64,000 nt of DNA from Aphrocallistes beatrix (Eukaryota > Porifera > Hexactinellida > Sceptrulophora > Aphrocallistidae): the NCBI GenBank assembly GCA_963281255.1, contig OY725499.1, positions 2,809,148 through 2,873,147 of the forward strand. Direction: 5' to 3'. Of this stretch, positions 1 through 10,200 are shown in pieces. A model generated the notes under the pieces. It did no database searches and was not told the origin of the DNA. It saw only the letters and a list, made by a program, of their open reading frames with translations. The translations under genes and the position numbers were made by a program. Position 1 is the stretch's first letter, and each line of letters starts with the position of its first letter.

Positions 1-320
1 TGCATAATCCGACATCTGGATAATCCAGAAGTCTTCTATTATAACCCGACACTATTCTTTACGTGTTAATTAGGTATAATTAAGTTTACGTCCCGTTCCG
101 TAATTTTGGTATTAAAATTTTCCGGAATGGTTCCGTTCTGTTCTGTAAATTAGGTATGTCCTTAAAAAGATCCTAATTTTTTTCTTTGGAATTTTATTGA
201 AATTTTCGGAAGGAACTAATTTCTAAAATTAGTATTCTCTTTCCTTCAGATTTGTTCTGCTTCGTTATCTAGACAGACGCTGTAGTGTATATGATATCCA
301 CATTCCACAGGCGATTATAA
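1..320. other. 5' flank of the NHL gene, no gene seen
   Basis: AT-rich sequence without a convincing coding frame. The first 60 bases repeat short words of the type ATAATCC/ATAACCC, as seen inside the pogo-like MITEs elsewhere in the window, so the left edge may be the tail of one. A CACAG at about 305-310, just before the ATG at 321, could be a 5'UTR splice acceptor. Confidence 0.4.
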
Positions 321-1751
321 ATGGCAGAGAAGCAAGAACCTGGCAAGGATGAGGCTACTGGTCCGTTAGAGAAGATAAAAATGGAAATCCAGAAGGTTTC
401 CGCTTGGAAGTCCGAGATGGAAAGGGAAGAAGAGCAGTGCCTCTCACACATTAACAATCGGTTTTCTTCCATCATCTCAACTCTAGCGCAAAGGAGAGAC
501 TTGGTTGTAGGCAATACTAAGAAAAGGTATGCCCAAGCCTATTACACGGCGGATCAGCAAATAACCGAGTTAGAAAAGTGCATGACTTCTTGGGCCGAAT
601 TGAATGAAGAGCAGACGATTGATGTGAAAGATGTCACTTCTCTCTCTCTGCATTCATTTGAAAAGAAGTTGACTGAATGGAAAGTTAAAATGAAGGAATC
701 AGAAGTCAAGATTGACGCCTGTTCTAAGGCATTCCAGTATGAATATAACCTCAGTCGTCTCACAATGGATAGGAACGAACTGAATTGTCTATTGGCGAAT
801 ACGGGCAACACGAATGTAGACATCGGAACAAGTGTAAACCAGTACCGGATATCCAACCTACCTGCAAATACGGGTATCATCGACTTAGCAATGGAGACTA
901 ATACCTGCACCTTCTTCTTCCTGAAACAAGATGTCGGCCAGCTTGCAGAGGTAGCAATCTGTTCTTTCGACAGGCAGACTCTCAACACTCTCAGCACATT
1001 CCAGATAGACAGGGTGTTGCCAGGTTCCTTCTGGTCGTTGGGAAAGAAAAAACCGATTCCGAACAGCATTGCTCTCAACTCGCGCCACCTGTTCGTGAGC
1101 TTCTCCCAGGAGAATGCAGTCGTGATCCTAACCAGACAGGGGGAATACCTGGAGACGATGACCATGGACAGGTGCAAGAACCCGCTCAGCCTGAGCAACG
1201 TGCAGGGGCTAGCTTCCGACAGCGAGGAGTACATTCTCATTTGTGACAGCGGCAACGACCGCGTGCTGATCCTGAAGCCTGACCTCAAGACCACCTTCAA
1301 CGTGTGCTACTCGCGCAACTCGCTCTCCTTCCTCTGCGCGCCTGAGAAGGTGTCGAATGTGGGGCGGGAGAGGATGGTGGTGCTGCACAAGGGCTACCCC
1401 CCTCTGCACATGTACAACTACCAGGGGGAGGTGATCGCCCTGTTCGGAGCCCTGGGCAGCGGGATGGACCGGCTCGTCCCTCAGAACCTGTGCTACCTCC
1501 CCGCGGATGAGGGCAGACCGGAGCTGTTCATATGCGTGGGGGACTACGGGCCTCTGCCTTGCTACGTCCTGGCATTCGATATCAAGGGCGGGATGATCTA
1601 CCATTTCGGGAGTCTGGATCCTGACCGCATTGAATCCGCTTCGACTGCTCCCGGCATTGCCACTAGTCCCGCCGGGACTGTCTACCTCTCAATCTCTGAT
1701 AGGAATTTCCTCTACTCGTTTAGCGATATTGCGAAGTTGCTAATTGATTAG
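321..1751 (+). CDS. NHL/beta-propeller protein with N-terminal coiled coil
   Basis: Single-exon frame of 476 residues. Residues about 10-150 are rich in Glu, Lys and heptad-like spacing (predicted coiled coil). Residues about 180-476 form repeated beta-strand blocks resembling NHL repeats, for example the SDSEEYILICDSGNDRVLIL stretch, with the D-S-G-N-D-R-V core of an NHL blade. This is the C-terminal half of a TRIM-NHL protein (TRIM2/3/32/71 or LIN-41 type), but no RING or B-box cysteine/histidine pattern is visible, so ubiquitin-ligase activity is not supported. NHL propellers usually bind RNA or protein; the partner here is unknown. GC content rises sharply in the propeller half. The ATG at 321 is the first in frame. 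A second NHL gene lies at 30995-31894 on the other strand and also lacks RING and B-box. Confidence 0.8.
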   Translation: MAEKQEPGKDEATGPLEKIKMEIQKVSAWKSEMEREEEQCLSHINNRFSSIISTLAQRRDLVVGNTKKRYAQAYYTADQQITELEKCMTSWAELNEEQTIDVKDVTSLSLHSFEKKLTEWKVKMKESEVKIDACSKAFQYEYNLSRLTMDRNELNCLLANTGNTNVDIGTSVNQYRISNLPANTGIIDLAMETNTCTFFFLKQDVGQLAEVAICSFDRQTLNTLSTFQIDRVLPGSFWSLGKKKPIPNSIALNSRHLFVSFSQENAVVILTRQGEYLETMTMDRCKNPLSLSNVQGLASDSEEYILICDSGNDRVLILKPDLKTTFNVCYSRNSLSFLCAPEKVSNVGRERMVVLHKGYPPLHMYNYQGEVIALFGALGSGMDRLVPQNLCYLPADEGRPELFICVGDYGPLPCYVLAFDIKGGMIYHFGSLDPDRIESASTAPGIATSPAGTVYLSISDRNFLYSFSDIAKLLID

Positions 1752-2206
1752 TGCATGCATGCAGTTCTAGCAGGTTAATTCTTCTTATTTATTTGTGATG
1801 TGCATATTGCATGTAAGATATTCTCAAAAGTATAAATGGAATTATATCTTATGTCTCTTTTTCTTGACTTAGTTTTCCGATAAATAAATATAAAGTCAAC
1901 TTCTGAAAAAAACTAGTTAATCTGCTCTAATCCATTGGTAAATAATAATATACGTACATCAACTAAGTATGCAATAGCATACGTAGCTATCAACCGTGGA
2001 GTTCAGCATTGATTCTGACTGCCAAGGCACTTTCGAATATAATTTAATGTTTCATGATCATACTTGCCAAGTGTCCCGTTTTTTTCGCTCTTCTATTGAG
2101 CAAATGGGTTTTACCAAATCTAAAATTCCTCAGTTTATATACGTATGCTATATTTCCTATTTGTTACGTTCCAAGTATTCCACAGCGACATAACTCAAGT
2201 TGACAG
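1752..2206. other. Intergenic, no gene seen
   Basis: Spacer between the NHL gene and NSA2. It contains an AATAAA-like signal near 1884, which fits 3' end formation of the upstream gene. The NSA2 promoter must lie within this interval. Nothing else is recognised. Confidence 0.5.
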
Positions 2207-3101
2207 ATGCCGCAGAACGAACACATCGAGCTGTTCCGGAAGAGACATGGACGCAGGTTCGACTACTGGGAAAAGAAGCGAAAGCGGGACGCGAGAATGC
2301 CCAAGTTACGCGCGCAGCAAGCTAAGAAGCTGACAGGACTGAAAGCCAAGCTGTACAACAAACAGAGATTCAAAGAGAAGCTGCAGATGCAGAAAACCAT
2401 CAAGATGCACCAGAAGAAGCAATCCAACAGTAAGAAGGAGAGTGAGGACGTCCCCCAGGGGGCTCTACCCCCCTACCTGCTGGACAGGGAGACTCAGAAG
2501 AGGTTCGTTACACGAGATGGATCAGTGTCAAATATACATTTATGCCTACTGCGAAGTTATAATGCTGTTTTCTGATTTGTGAGTGAGATATTTATGAATT
2601 TGATTCTACAGGTCAAAGGTTTTAACCAACATGGTTAAACAGAAGCGAAAAGAGAAGGCTGGGAAGTGGACAGTCCCCCTGCCTAAGGTAAGAGCTGTAG
2701 GAGAAAATGAAGCACTGAAAGTCCTGAGAACAGGAAAACGTAAGAAGAAGTCCTGGAAGAGAATGGTTACTAAAGTCTGTTGGGTAAATGAGAATTTTAC
2801 GCGAAAACCACCGAAATACGAGCGATTCATTCGACCAATGGCTCTGCGTTTTAAGATGGCTCACGTAACGCATCCCGAACTTAAAACCACATTCCATCTA
2901 CCCATTATCGGTGTGAAGAAGAACCCCAATTCGAGTTTATTCACACAACTGGGTGTGATTACCAAAGGAACGGTGGTAGAAGTGAACGTGAGTGAACTGG
3001 GGCTGGTCACACAAGGCGGTAAGGTGGTGTGGGGGAAGTACGCACAGGTCACGAACAACCCTGAGAATGACGGCTGCATCAATGCTGTCCTGCTTGTTTA
3101 G
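2207..3101 (+). CDS. NSA2: NSA2 ribosome biogenesis factor (two exons)
   Basis: Exons are 2207-2502 and 2612-3101, with a 109-base GT-AG intron (donor AG/GTTCGT, acceptor CTACAG/G). The split codon gives Arg, and the spliced product is 261 residues, essentially the length of human NSA2 (260). Conserved landmarks include [20 protein letters not shown] at the N-terminus, the Lys/Arg-rich first half, [19 protein letters not shown] in the second exon, and the very conserved C-terminus ending [15 protein letters not shown]2 acts in the nucleolus in 60S subunit maturation (ITS2 processing of the 27S pre-rRNA in yeast). The C-terminal part is the S8e-like beta-barrel. The gene looks complete and functional, and the match to the family is unambiguous. 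Confidence 0.97.
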
Positions 3102-3314
3102 TTGTCTAGTAAATTGTAGCTATCTAGTCATATATTGAATAATCTGAAGTTATTGTATTCAGAATACGAACTTTGTACTTTATGGTTAATGAAGAGAGGT
3201 CAGGGTGATTGAAGAAAATTGATACAAGGTTCCGCAGAGTGAAAACGGTCAAAAAACCACTGACCTATTTTATCTACCCAAAGGTCAATCCAACAAAACA
3301 CATTTAATGAACTA

Positions 3315-3384
3315 CAAGCGCGCTTCGCTTGCGGACACTGTGTGTTAAAACATGTTAAATATTTTAAACGTCTTTTAATTAACA
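3315..3384 (-). mobile_element. Helitron 3'-end fragment
   Basis: A 17-base hairpin sequence CAAGCGCGCTTCGCTTG, identical to the terminal hairpin of the adjacent Helitron copy, begins at 3315 and is followed by about 50 bases of diverged sequence before the next complete copy. It is read as a truncated or tandemly repeated 3' terminus (minus orientation, ending CTTG, next base T). Confidence 0.5.
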
Positions 3385-4139
3385 CAAGCGCGCTTCGCTT
3401 GCTTGCGCTGCGCGGCCTGCGAACACTACGTGTCCGCAGATATTTACCCAGTGGGCGCTTGGGGATATTAGAGAAACAATACGTCGCATTCTTGTTTTAT
3501 ACTAAGTACGCTGGATTGTCATTTGTCTACGGTTAAATTTATGAAATCAGAACTGTAACAGAAATTTTGTTTCGTGATAAATATAATTTACTTCGTATTA
3601 AGTCAACTAATCCTAAATGTAAGCTCAATTTGAATACACAAAGTTCACATTGCTAAAGATTGTTATACTTAAATAATCAATTCCAGTCCATGTCGTTAAA
3701 AGTTATTTTATGATTGAATTGATTGATCGTAGCATATAACACACTTTAATTGTTGTTAATAATCAAATTATAGACTCAAAATAGCAGTAATCATTTATAT
3801 GAAATAGAATCGTGTGAATGGCATTATAAAAGGCTGATAATTGATTGGTTCTCACATAGACCAATGAATTTCAATCACAAATAGTTCTTTTGATTGTAGG
3901 CATAAGTCACTAACATTTTATTCCAATGTATTTGCATTATAAAATAATCGAATTTAATTGGTCAGCACATTTTGTCACCTATCTCGGCGAGGTGTGAACA
4001 TTTCACTTAGATCTTCGAACTTAATCCTAGATTCATCATTTGACACCTACATGCCAATTTTCGTATCTCTACGACTTGCCAATTATTCAATCAATTCCGA
4101 CAAACAAACAAACAAATCCTAGAGTTTTAATATATAAGA
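3385..4139 (-). mobile_element. Non-autonomous Helitron, copy 1
   Basis: 755 bases. On the minus strand it starts with TCTTATATATTAAAAC (right edge, 4139) and ends with a GC-rich hairpin and CTTG (left edge, 3385). A (TTTG)n microsatellite follows the 5' end. It is collinear with copies at 4785-5939 and 20559-21453. Flanking bases are A before TC and T after CTTG, as expected for Helitron insertion between A and T. No Rep or helicase coding is present. Confidence 0.75.
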
Positions 4140-4147
4140 TATAATTG

Positions 4148-4675
4148 TTGCAGTGTATATGCGAAACTGGTGGATTCGCGAAAACACCGGTGCAAATGCG
4201 AAACCTTTTTATCTTAAATCTTATGGTTGGTTAATTATATAACTCAAAGGAAATAAGTAGTATTTACACTATTATTAGTAATACTCAACTGTTTCATAAC
4301 TAAAAAATTGACAGTAAGATGATGGAAACAACATGTTTTCAAAGCTACTAGACAACTACATTTTTGGCGTGAGAAAGTTTCTAAAACTTAAAACATACCA
4401 AAAAGCAAATAGTATAGCATAGCATGAGGAGTGATGTCTGTAATGTAAGATAATTTATCATGCTTGAAGATTACATGAAAACGATTTAGAATAAGGTTTT
4501 ACATTCATTGATCTTGATTAAAAGTTTTGTTGTAATCTAGTTGTTCTTATGAGAAATATAAATCAACCATAAGATTTAAGATAAAAAGGTTTCGCATTTG
4601 CACCCGTGTATTCGCGAATCCACCAACTATATTCAGTGTATTCGCGAATCCACCAGTTTCGAATTTACACTGCAA
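4148..4675. mobile_element. hAT-like MITE with long inverted ends
   Basis: 528 bases with inverted termini TTGCAGTG...CACTGCAA. Internal inverted blocks (GAAACTGGTGGATTCGCG, and the block around AAATGCGAAACCTTTTTATC) extend the inverted match to roughly 75-100 bases. It is flanked by near-identical 8-mers TATAATTG (4140-4147) and TATAATTA (4676-4683), an imperfect 8 bp target duplication as in hAT elements. No coding. Confidence 0.7.
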
Positions 4676-4784
4676 TATAATTATTTTATAATTATTATAT
4701 AATTATTTTAAAATTATTATATAATTATTTTATAATTATTATATAATTATTTTATAATTATTATATAATTATTATATAATTATT
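4676..4784. repeat. AT-rich tandem repeat (TATAATTATTATA-type)
   Basis: A run of units mixing TATAATTATT and TTATATAATT fills the gap between the hAT-like MITE and the second Helitron copy. Low complexity, no coding. Confidence 0.85.
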
Positions 4785-5939
4785 CAAGCGCGCTTCGCTT
4801 GCTTGCGCTGCGCGGCTTGCAGACACTATGTGTCTGCAGATTTCCCCAGTGGGCGCTTGAGGATATTAGAGAAACAAGACGTCGCTTTCCTGTTTTATAC
4901 TAAGTACGCTAGATTGTCATTTGTCTACGGTTACATTTATGAAATCAGAACTGTAACAGAAATTTTGTTTCGTGATAAATATAATTTACTTCGTATTAAG
5001 TCAACTAATCCTGAATGTAAGCTCAATTTGAATACACAAAGTTCACATTGCTAAATATTATTATACTTAAATAATCAATTCCAGTCCATGGGCCTTATTC
5101 ACTAAGAAAACTTAAGATTTGCTTAACTTTAGAATCTTCAAAATTAGAAGAGATTTTTAAAGAATTCAAATAGATTGCATACTCTATTAATTTTAAGTGG
5201 TACAATTGAAATGCTTGACAAATTTTGACTCATTTGTTAAACTTTTCAGAAAGTTACGTAATATTTTAAGTTAAGTATGACGTCATAATACTTAAGTATG
5301 ACATCACGAATATTTCGAGAGTGACTTGGAATATTTCCAGTATTTAGGTAGTTTATATTTCTATTGGTATCATTGAACATCTATTTACCCAAATCGTAAT
5401 GCAACTCTTCAAAATTTCCACTATATAAAGTTATATAAAGTTAAGCAAATCTTTTTCTTAGTGAATAAGGCCCCATGTCGTTAAAAGTTATTTTATGATC
5501 GAATTGATTGATCGTAGCATATAACACACTTTAATTGTTGTTAACAATCAAATTATAGACTCAAAATAGCAGTATTCAATCATTTATATGAAATAGAATC
5601 GTGTGAATGGCATTATAAAAGGCTGATAATTGATTGGTTCTCACATAAACCAATGAATTTCAATCACAAATAGTCCTTTTGATTGTATGCATAACTCACT
5701 AACATTTTATTCCAATGTATTTGCATTATAAAATAATCGAATTTGATTGGTCAGCACATTTTGTCACCTATCTCAGCGAGGTGCGAACATTTCGCTTAGA
5801 TCATCGAACTTAATCCTAGATTCATCATTTGATACCTACATGCCAATTTTCGTAGCTCTACGACTTGCCAATTCTTCAATCAATTCGGACAAACAAACAA
5901 ACAAACAAACAAAAAATCTTAGAGTTTTAATATATAAGA
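4785..5939 (-). mobile_element. Non-autonomous Helitron, copy 2 (interrupted by a MITE)
   Basis: Same family and orientation as the copy at 3385-4139 and collinear with it along its length. The hairpin end is at 4785 and the TCTTATATATTAAAAC end at 5939. It carries a 384 bp MITE (5090-5473) absent from copy 1. The base next to the CTTG end is A rather than T, so that border may have been altered by the adjoining AT repeat. Confidence 0.75.
5090..5473. mobile_element. TIR MITE inserted in a Helitron
   Basis: 384 bases with about 40 bp inverted ends beginning GGGCCTTATTCACTAAG (one small indel between the two ends). Copy 1 of the host Helitron gives the empty site: TCCATGTCGTT there becomes TCCAT-element-CATGTCGTT here, so the target duplication is CAT (5087-5089 and 5474-5476). 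A 3 bp duplication with GGGCC ends suggests a PIF/Harbinger-like element; the superfamily is inferred. Confidence 0.85.
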
Positions 5940-6282
5940 TGTTCCAACGTTAATAGACTAGCTTTACTTTAATATGGTTTTAAGTGATGCATTTTCTGAA
6001 TATCGTGTTTCCTTAATCTATCGGATGAACTTTGTTTGTTTCTGTTTTCAATTGATAAATGAGCTAAACGAATATAAATATGCAAGAGACTTGCTTTTAG
6101 CTGGTGAGTGGTGACCTGGGGGTTTAAGATGCTATACATAGATTCTAAAATTCTTATTTTCGAAACTGTCTGATAAATACTTTGCTTGCTTTTGGGATTA
6201 GAATTACCAACCAATAGCACAAAATAGATTCTCTATTAGCTTCGCATTACATTGTTCTGCTCCCTGCGGCTGGTTCTAATCA
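5940..6282. other. Degenerate Helitron-internal repeat; no gene seen
   Basis: The stretch 6080-6200 (GCAAGAGACTTGCTTTTAGC, then a GTGGTGACCTGGGGGTTT-like stretch) aligns by eye with the 131-141 bp tandem unit inside the Helitron at 20559-21453 (GCTAGAGACTAGCTTCC..., GGTGACATGGGGTTTT). It is probably an eroded internal unit of the same family. No supported coding. Confidence 0.45.
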
Positions 6283-6531
6283 ATGGCACTTGTAGAGGAA
6301 CCACCTGATGATTCATTTGTGGAAGTGATCGTTGGTCAGAAAGATGATGGAGTAAAATCGCACAGGAAGAACGACTACAAAATTAAAATGTTCGATGGAA
6401 AATATTTCTTACAATGGAAACACGACCCAATGGTGCGGAAAGGCTATATACAGAATAGAGTGAAAGAATTGAAATCTGAAGCGAGGAAATTAATTTACAC
6501 AGATTGGATGTTGGAAACCTTCTCAAAATAG
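6283..6531 (+). CDS. Small hypothetical protein (82 residues)
   Basis: Uninterrupted frame in an ATGG start context encoding a charged, soluble-looking 82-residue product (N-term MALVEEPPDDSFVEVIVG, C-term TDWMLETFSK). It has no signal peptide, no membrane segment and no motif I recognise. It may be a real short gene or one exon of a gene whose other exons I cannot see; the base composition is only slightly richer than its surroundings. Downstream is a hAT-like MITE. Confidence 0.4.
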   Translation: MALVEEPPDDSFVEVIVGQKDDGVKSHRKNDYKIKMFDGKYFLQWKHDPMVRKGYIQNRVKELKSEARKLIYTDWMLETFSK

Positions 6532-6651
6532 AGTTCTCTTATACGACATTGATTCAATAATTTGATATTCACATGTACAGTACTGTCTGTCCCTTTACTG
6601 CCTGTTATCTGCTAATAACATAAAATTCAGTTAATTAATTGAGTTTATAAG

Positions 6652-7048
6652 TAGGGTTTACAATCCCGAGATCCCGATCCATTTCACCTCCGAAATTCGA
6701 TCCCGGGATTTGTTCTTTAATCCCTGGATCCCGATGATTTTGTGCAATATAGTATTAGTGATTAGAAAATTGTTTTGAACGAAGTTAATGGATAAATCAT
6801 AAAATACTGACACAATGAAAAATAGTAATATAATAATTCCTTATCTTGTCATTCAAACACTATTATTAAAGTCATTCATACACTTAGTTATTATTAAATG
6901 TAGAGTTACGTACGACTTTAAATTATATAATACCGTTTAGTACTTTTTTGTTCGAAGATTCATCTAAACTGCATATGCTTTTTCTAACCCAGGGATCCCG
7001 GGATTAGAAAAAAATGTCAACCCCAGAATCCCGGGATTGTAAGCCCTA
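6652..7048. mobile_element. hAT-like MITE
   Basis: 397 bases with inverted ends TAGGG(T/C)TTACAATCCCG and repeated GGGATCCCGGGATT-type words near both ends. Flanked by 8-mers TTTATAAG (6644-6651) and TTTAAAAG (7049-7056), an 8 bp target duplication with one mismatch. No coding capacity. Confidence 0.8.
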
Positions 7049-7218
7049 TTTAAAAGATAAGATTTATATTTTAAATATGTAAAATTTGTTTAAACAATGT
7101 TGAATGACTTTAATTAATAGAGCGGATCTATCTTTGAATACTCCGCAATCTGCAACTCCAACTTAATATAAACAAACGCGCTTTTGTTAAGTTATACGAC
7201 AGTACCAGGTGGAGGAAC

Positions 7219-10200
7219 ATGGCACAGAGGGAAAGGGATAGTACGAATTTCCGCGTAATGCGTCTTATTGGCAAGGTAATCACATGGATCTACCGGTTAG
7301 GCTACGTAATCCGCTTCTTCCACTCGCTCTACTACCTCCTGCGGAATCAGCTGAGGAGGCTGAGGGGAGTGGAGGTGTTGGAGAGGGTGCGGTGGAGTGA
7401 GGAGGAGGTTCTGAATTGCTCCGCCGTCCGTCTGGCGAGAATGATACGGAGTCGTGAAGTGACGTCAGAGCGAGTCGTGCAGACCTGCATCTCTCGGATC
7501 CAGCAGGTCGACCCTGTGATTAACGCCGTGGTAGCCGACAACTTCCACCACGCGGTCAGGAGAGCTAGAGAGGTGTGTTGTTAGTATAATTCATTTGATC
7601 CTGTGTATCGTACTACATCGAGCCATCTTGCACTAGCTTGGACCTTGTCACCCGGCAACTTACCGCACGTCCCCTAGGCTATATCTCGATTTTCATTCTG
7701 GTTTAAGATTGCTATTTCTTTTCACTTTTTCTAGCTAGAAACCTAGATTATTGCTATAAATCCCATTTTTTTGTTAAGATTTAAACTACTTAAGTGCCCT
7801 GTTTGAACACACTCGGAAGGATTAATCTAAGTAACTCAGATCAGTATACGATCATAACAGTCAGGCAATTAAGTTTGATCTAAAAGTATACAAACCCTCC
7901 CAACTCCAGTGTTTTAGCAGTAAACTCAGAGAAGGGACTGGATAGTGAAATGAATTATTTGTTTAAACAGAGATGACAGTGTGTGTGTGTGTAGATTGAC
8001 TCTCTACTGGACGGAGACAAAGATTCGCTCCCTCCAGATCTGTCTCCGGAAGCAGCGCCGTTCCTGGGAGTCCCGTTCTCTGTCAAGATGAGTATCTTCG
8101 TCACCGGGATGCTGAACGACGTGGGGGTCTGCTACCGGAGAGGGAGGGTGTCCAAGCGAGATGCGGCTGTCGTTGCCAAGCTCAGAGAGGCCGGAGCCAT
8201 CCCCCTCGTGGTTACTAACACCTCTGAGTTCTGTCTCTTCTGGGACAGCTGCAACAAGATACACGGAACTACCAAGTAAGTTCACTGACTCAGCATTTAC
8301 TATACAACCTCAATCAATCATACCATCATCAAATTACAGGGGCATTCAATAAATACTAATCACGAAATATATTTCAATGAAAGAGTTACAAACCCAGTCA
8401 ACTCAATGCAATTATATACAACCATATTTTAACTCTATAACAAAACTTAGAGGGAGTTGATTACTCCATTATTTCTCGAGTTTCAGTGATTTTAGATATC
8501 TACATTTTGGACTATCATATTTTGCATGGCTTCTTGTCCTAATTACTCTGAAATTGAGCAACGGACGTATGTCAAATTTCGCACTATCCTCGAAATCCCT
8601 CCAAAGTCTATTTATGAGGAGCTGGCAATGATATGTGGAGAAGATTCTCTATCATATTCAACTGTCAGAAGATGGGTAAACCTGTTCAGGGAAGGCAGGG
8701 CCTCTGTCCAAGACGCCCCTCGTCCTGGAGCACCAAAACTGGCGACCAACAGTGACAAATTGAATGAGGTAAAGGAATACGTCGACTCTTTCCCCCATTC
8801 TTCGGTTGAGGACGTAGCTAACAATGTTGGCATTTCAACGGGAAGTGCACACACGATTCTGAAGTCGGAGTTGGAACTGAGGAAGGTCCAAGTGCGATGG
8901 GTACCGCATTGCCTGACTTCTCCACAAAAGGCCGCTAGACTCGAAATGGCCAAGGAAAACCTCACAATCTATGAATGGTGTGACCCAAGACGTTTATTAG
9001 AGATAGTAACAGGGGATGAAACTTGGATACAATTCAAGCCACCGATCAGAAAACAAGATGGCAGGGTATGGCTGAAAAAAGGAGAGGTACCCCCAGCTGT
9101 TTGTGTGTCCGACTTTCGTGCCCCGAAGGTCTTATACTGCATATTTTTCGATGGGCTAGGGCCTGTAGCCCAGATCCCTGTTCCCAAAGGCCAAACACTT
9201 ACTGGACAATTCTACGCTGATGTTGTGTTACCTGAAGTTGAGAAATCGTACCTTAAGCGTCGTCCAAAGACTGGAACACGTGGTCTCAAAATTTTGCATG
9301 ATAATGCCAGACCACATAAAACTTTGGCTGTCAAGCAAAAAATTAAAGATATGGGTATGCACGAAGTCCTGCACCCACCTTACTCCCCTGATATAGCCCC
9401 ATGTGACTTCTGGCTGTTCAGAAAACTCAAAGATCACCTCTCTGGACGCGAATTTGAAGATCGGCTCAGCCTTGGTCGGGCAATTTTCCAATACCTCGAA
9501 GTCATACCCAAGGATGAGTATAGGATGACGTTTGAAAATTGGATTAAAAGGCTAAATTCTGTTGTAAAGTATAAAGGAGATTACTTTGAACATTCTTAGT
9601 AAAAATCATCCAATTTACACAATTATTTTTTGTTTTGGTGGGGTGTGATTAGTATTTATTGAATGCCCCTGTAAGTGTGATGAGATCTATAATTATAACA
9701 TGTCAGTTTCCTATGTTTCCCGATTAACCGGAGTTTCCAACTACAGTCCACTCCCGAAAACCGGGGCACCTCGGGACCAGAGCTGGGCGCCCCGGTTTTC
9801 GAGTGATTAGATGTACTGTATCAAGTTAGCATAGCTCGTGACAAAAACAAAGCATTTTAAGAGAAATAATCTTGGGTCCGTGTAAACTAGCATCCTCAAT
9901 CATTATGCTATAGTAAGACCACTCCAAAAAGTGACATTGCTCTCACATACCCGCCGAACCTGTTGTTTCGCCCTTACATAGTACATACATATGTACATAC
10001 TACACAGTCAGTCTGTCTCATTGGTATTACCATAGCCTACTGTATATAAGGCCTCACAGTAACTTGCGGATTTGGGACTAGGGATGCGGAGGAAGACCGT
10101 TGAACTAATACATGAGCTGCCTTAAATCATTTACAAAGCACAATAGAGCTTAGGAATGTATTATCAGCATATATAAATATGGTATCAAAGTACCCATATC

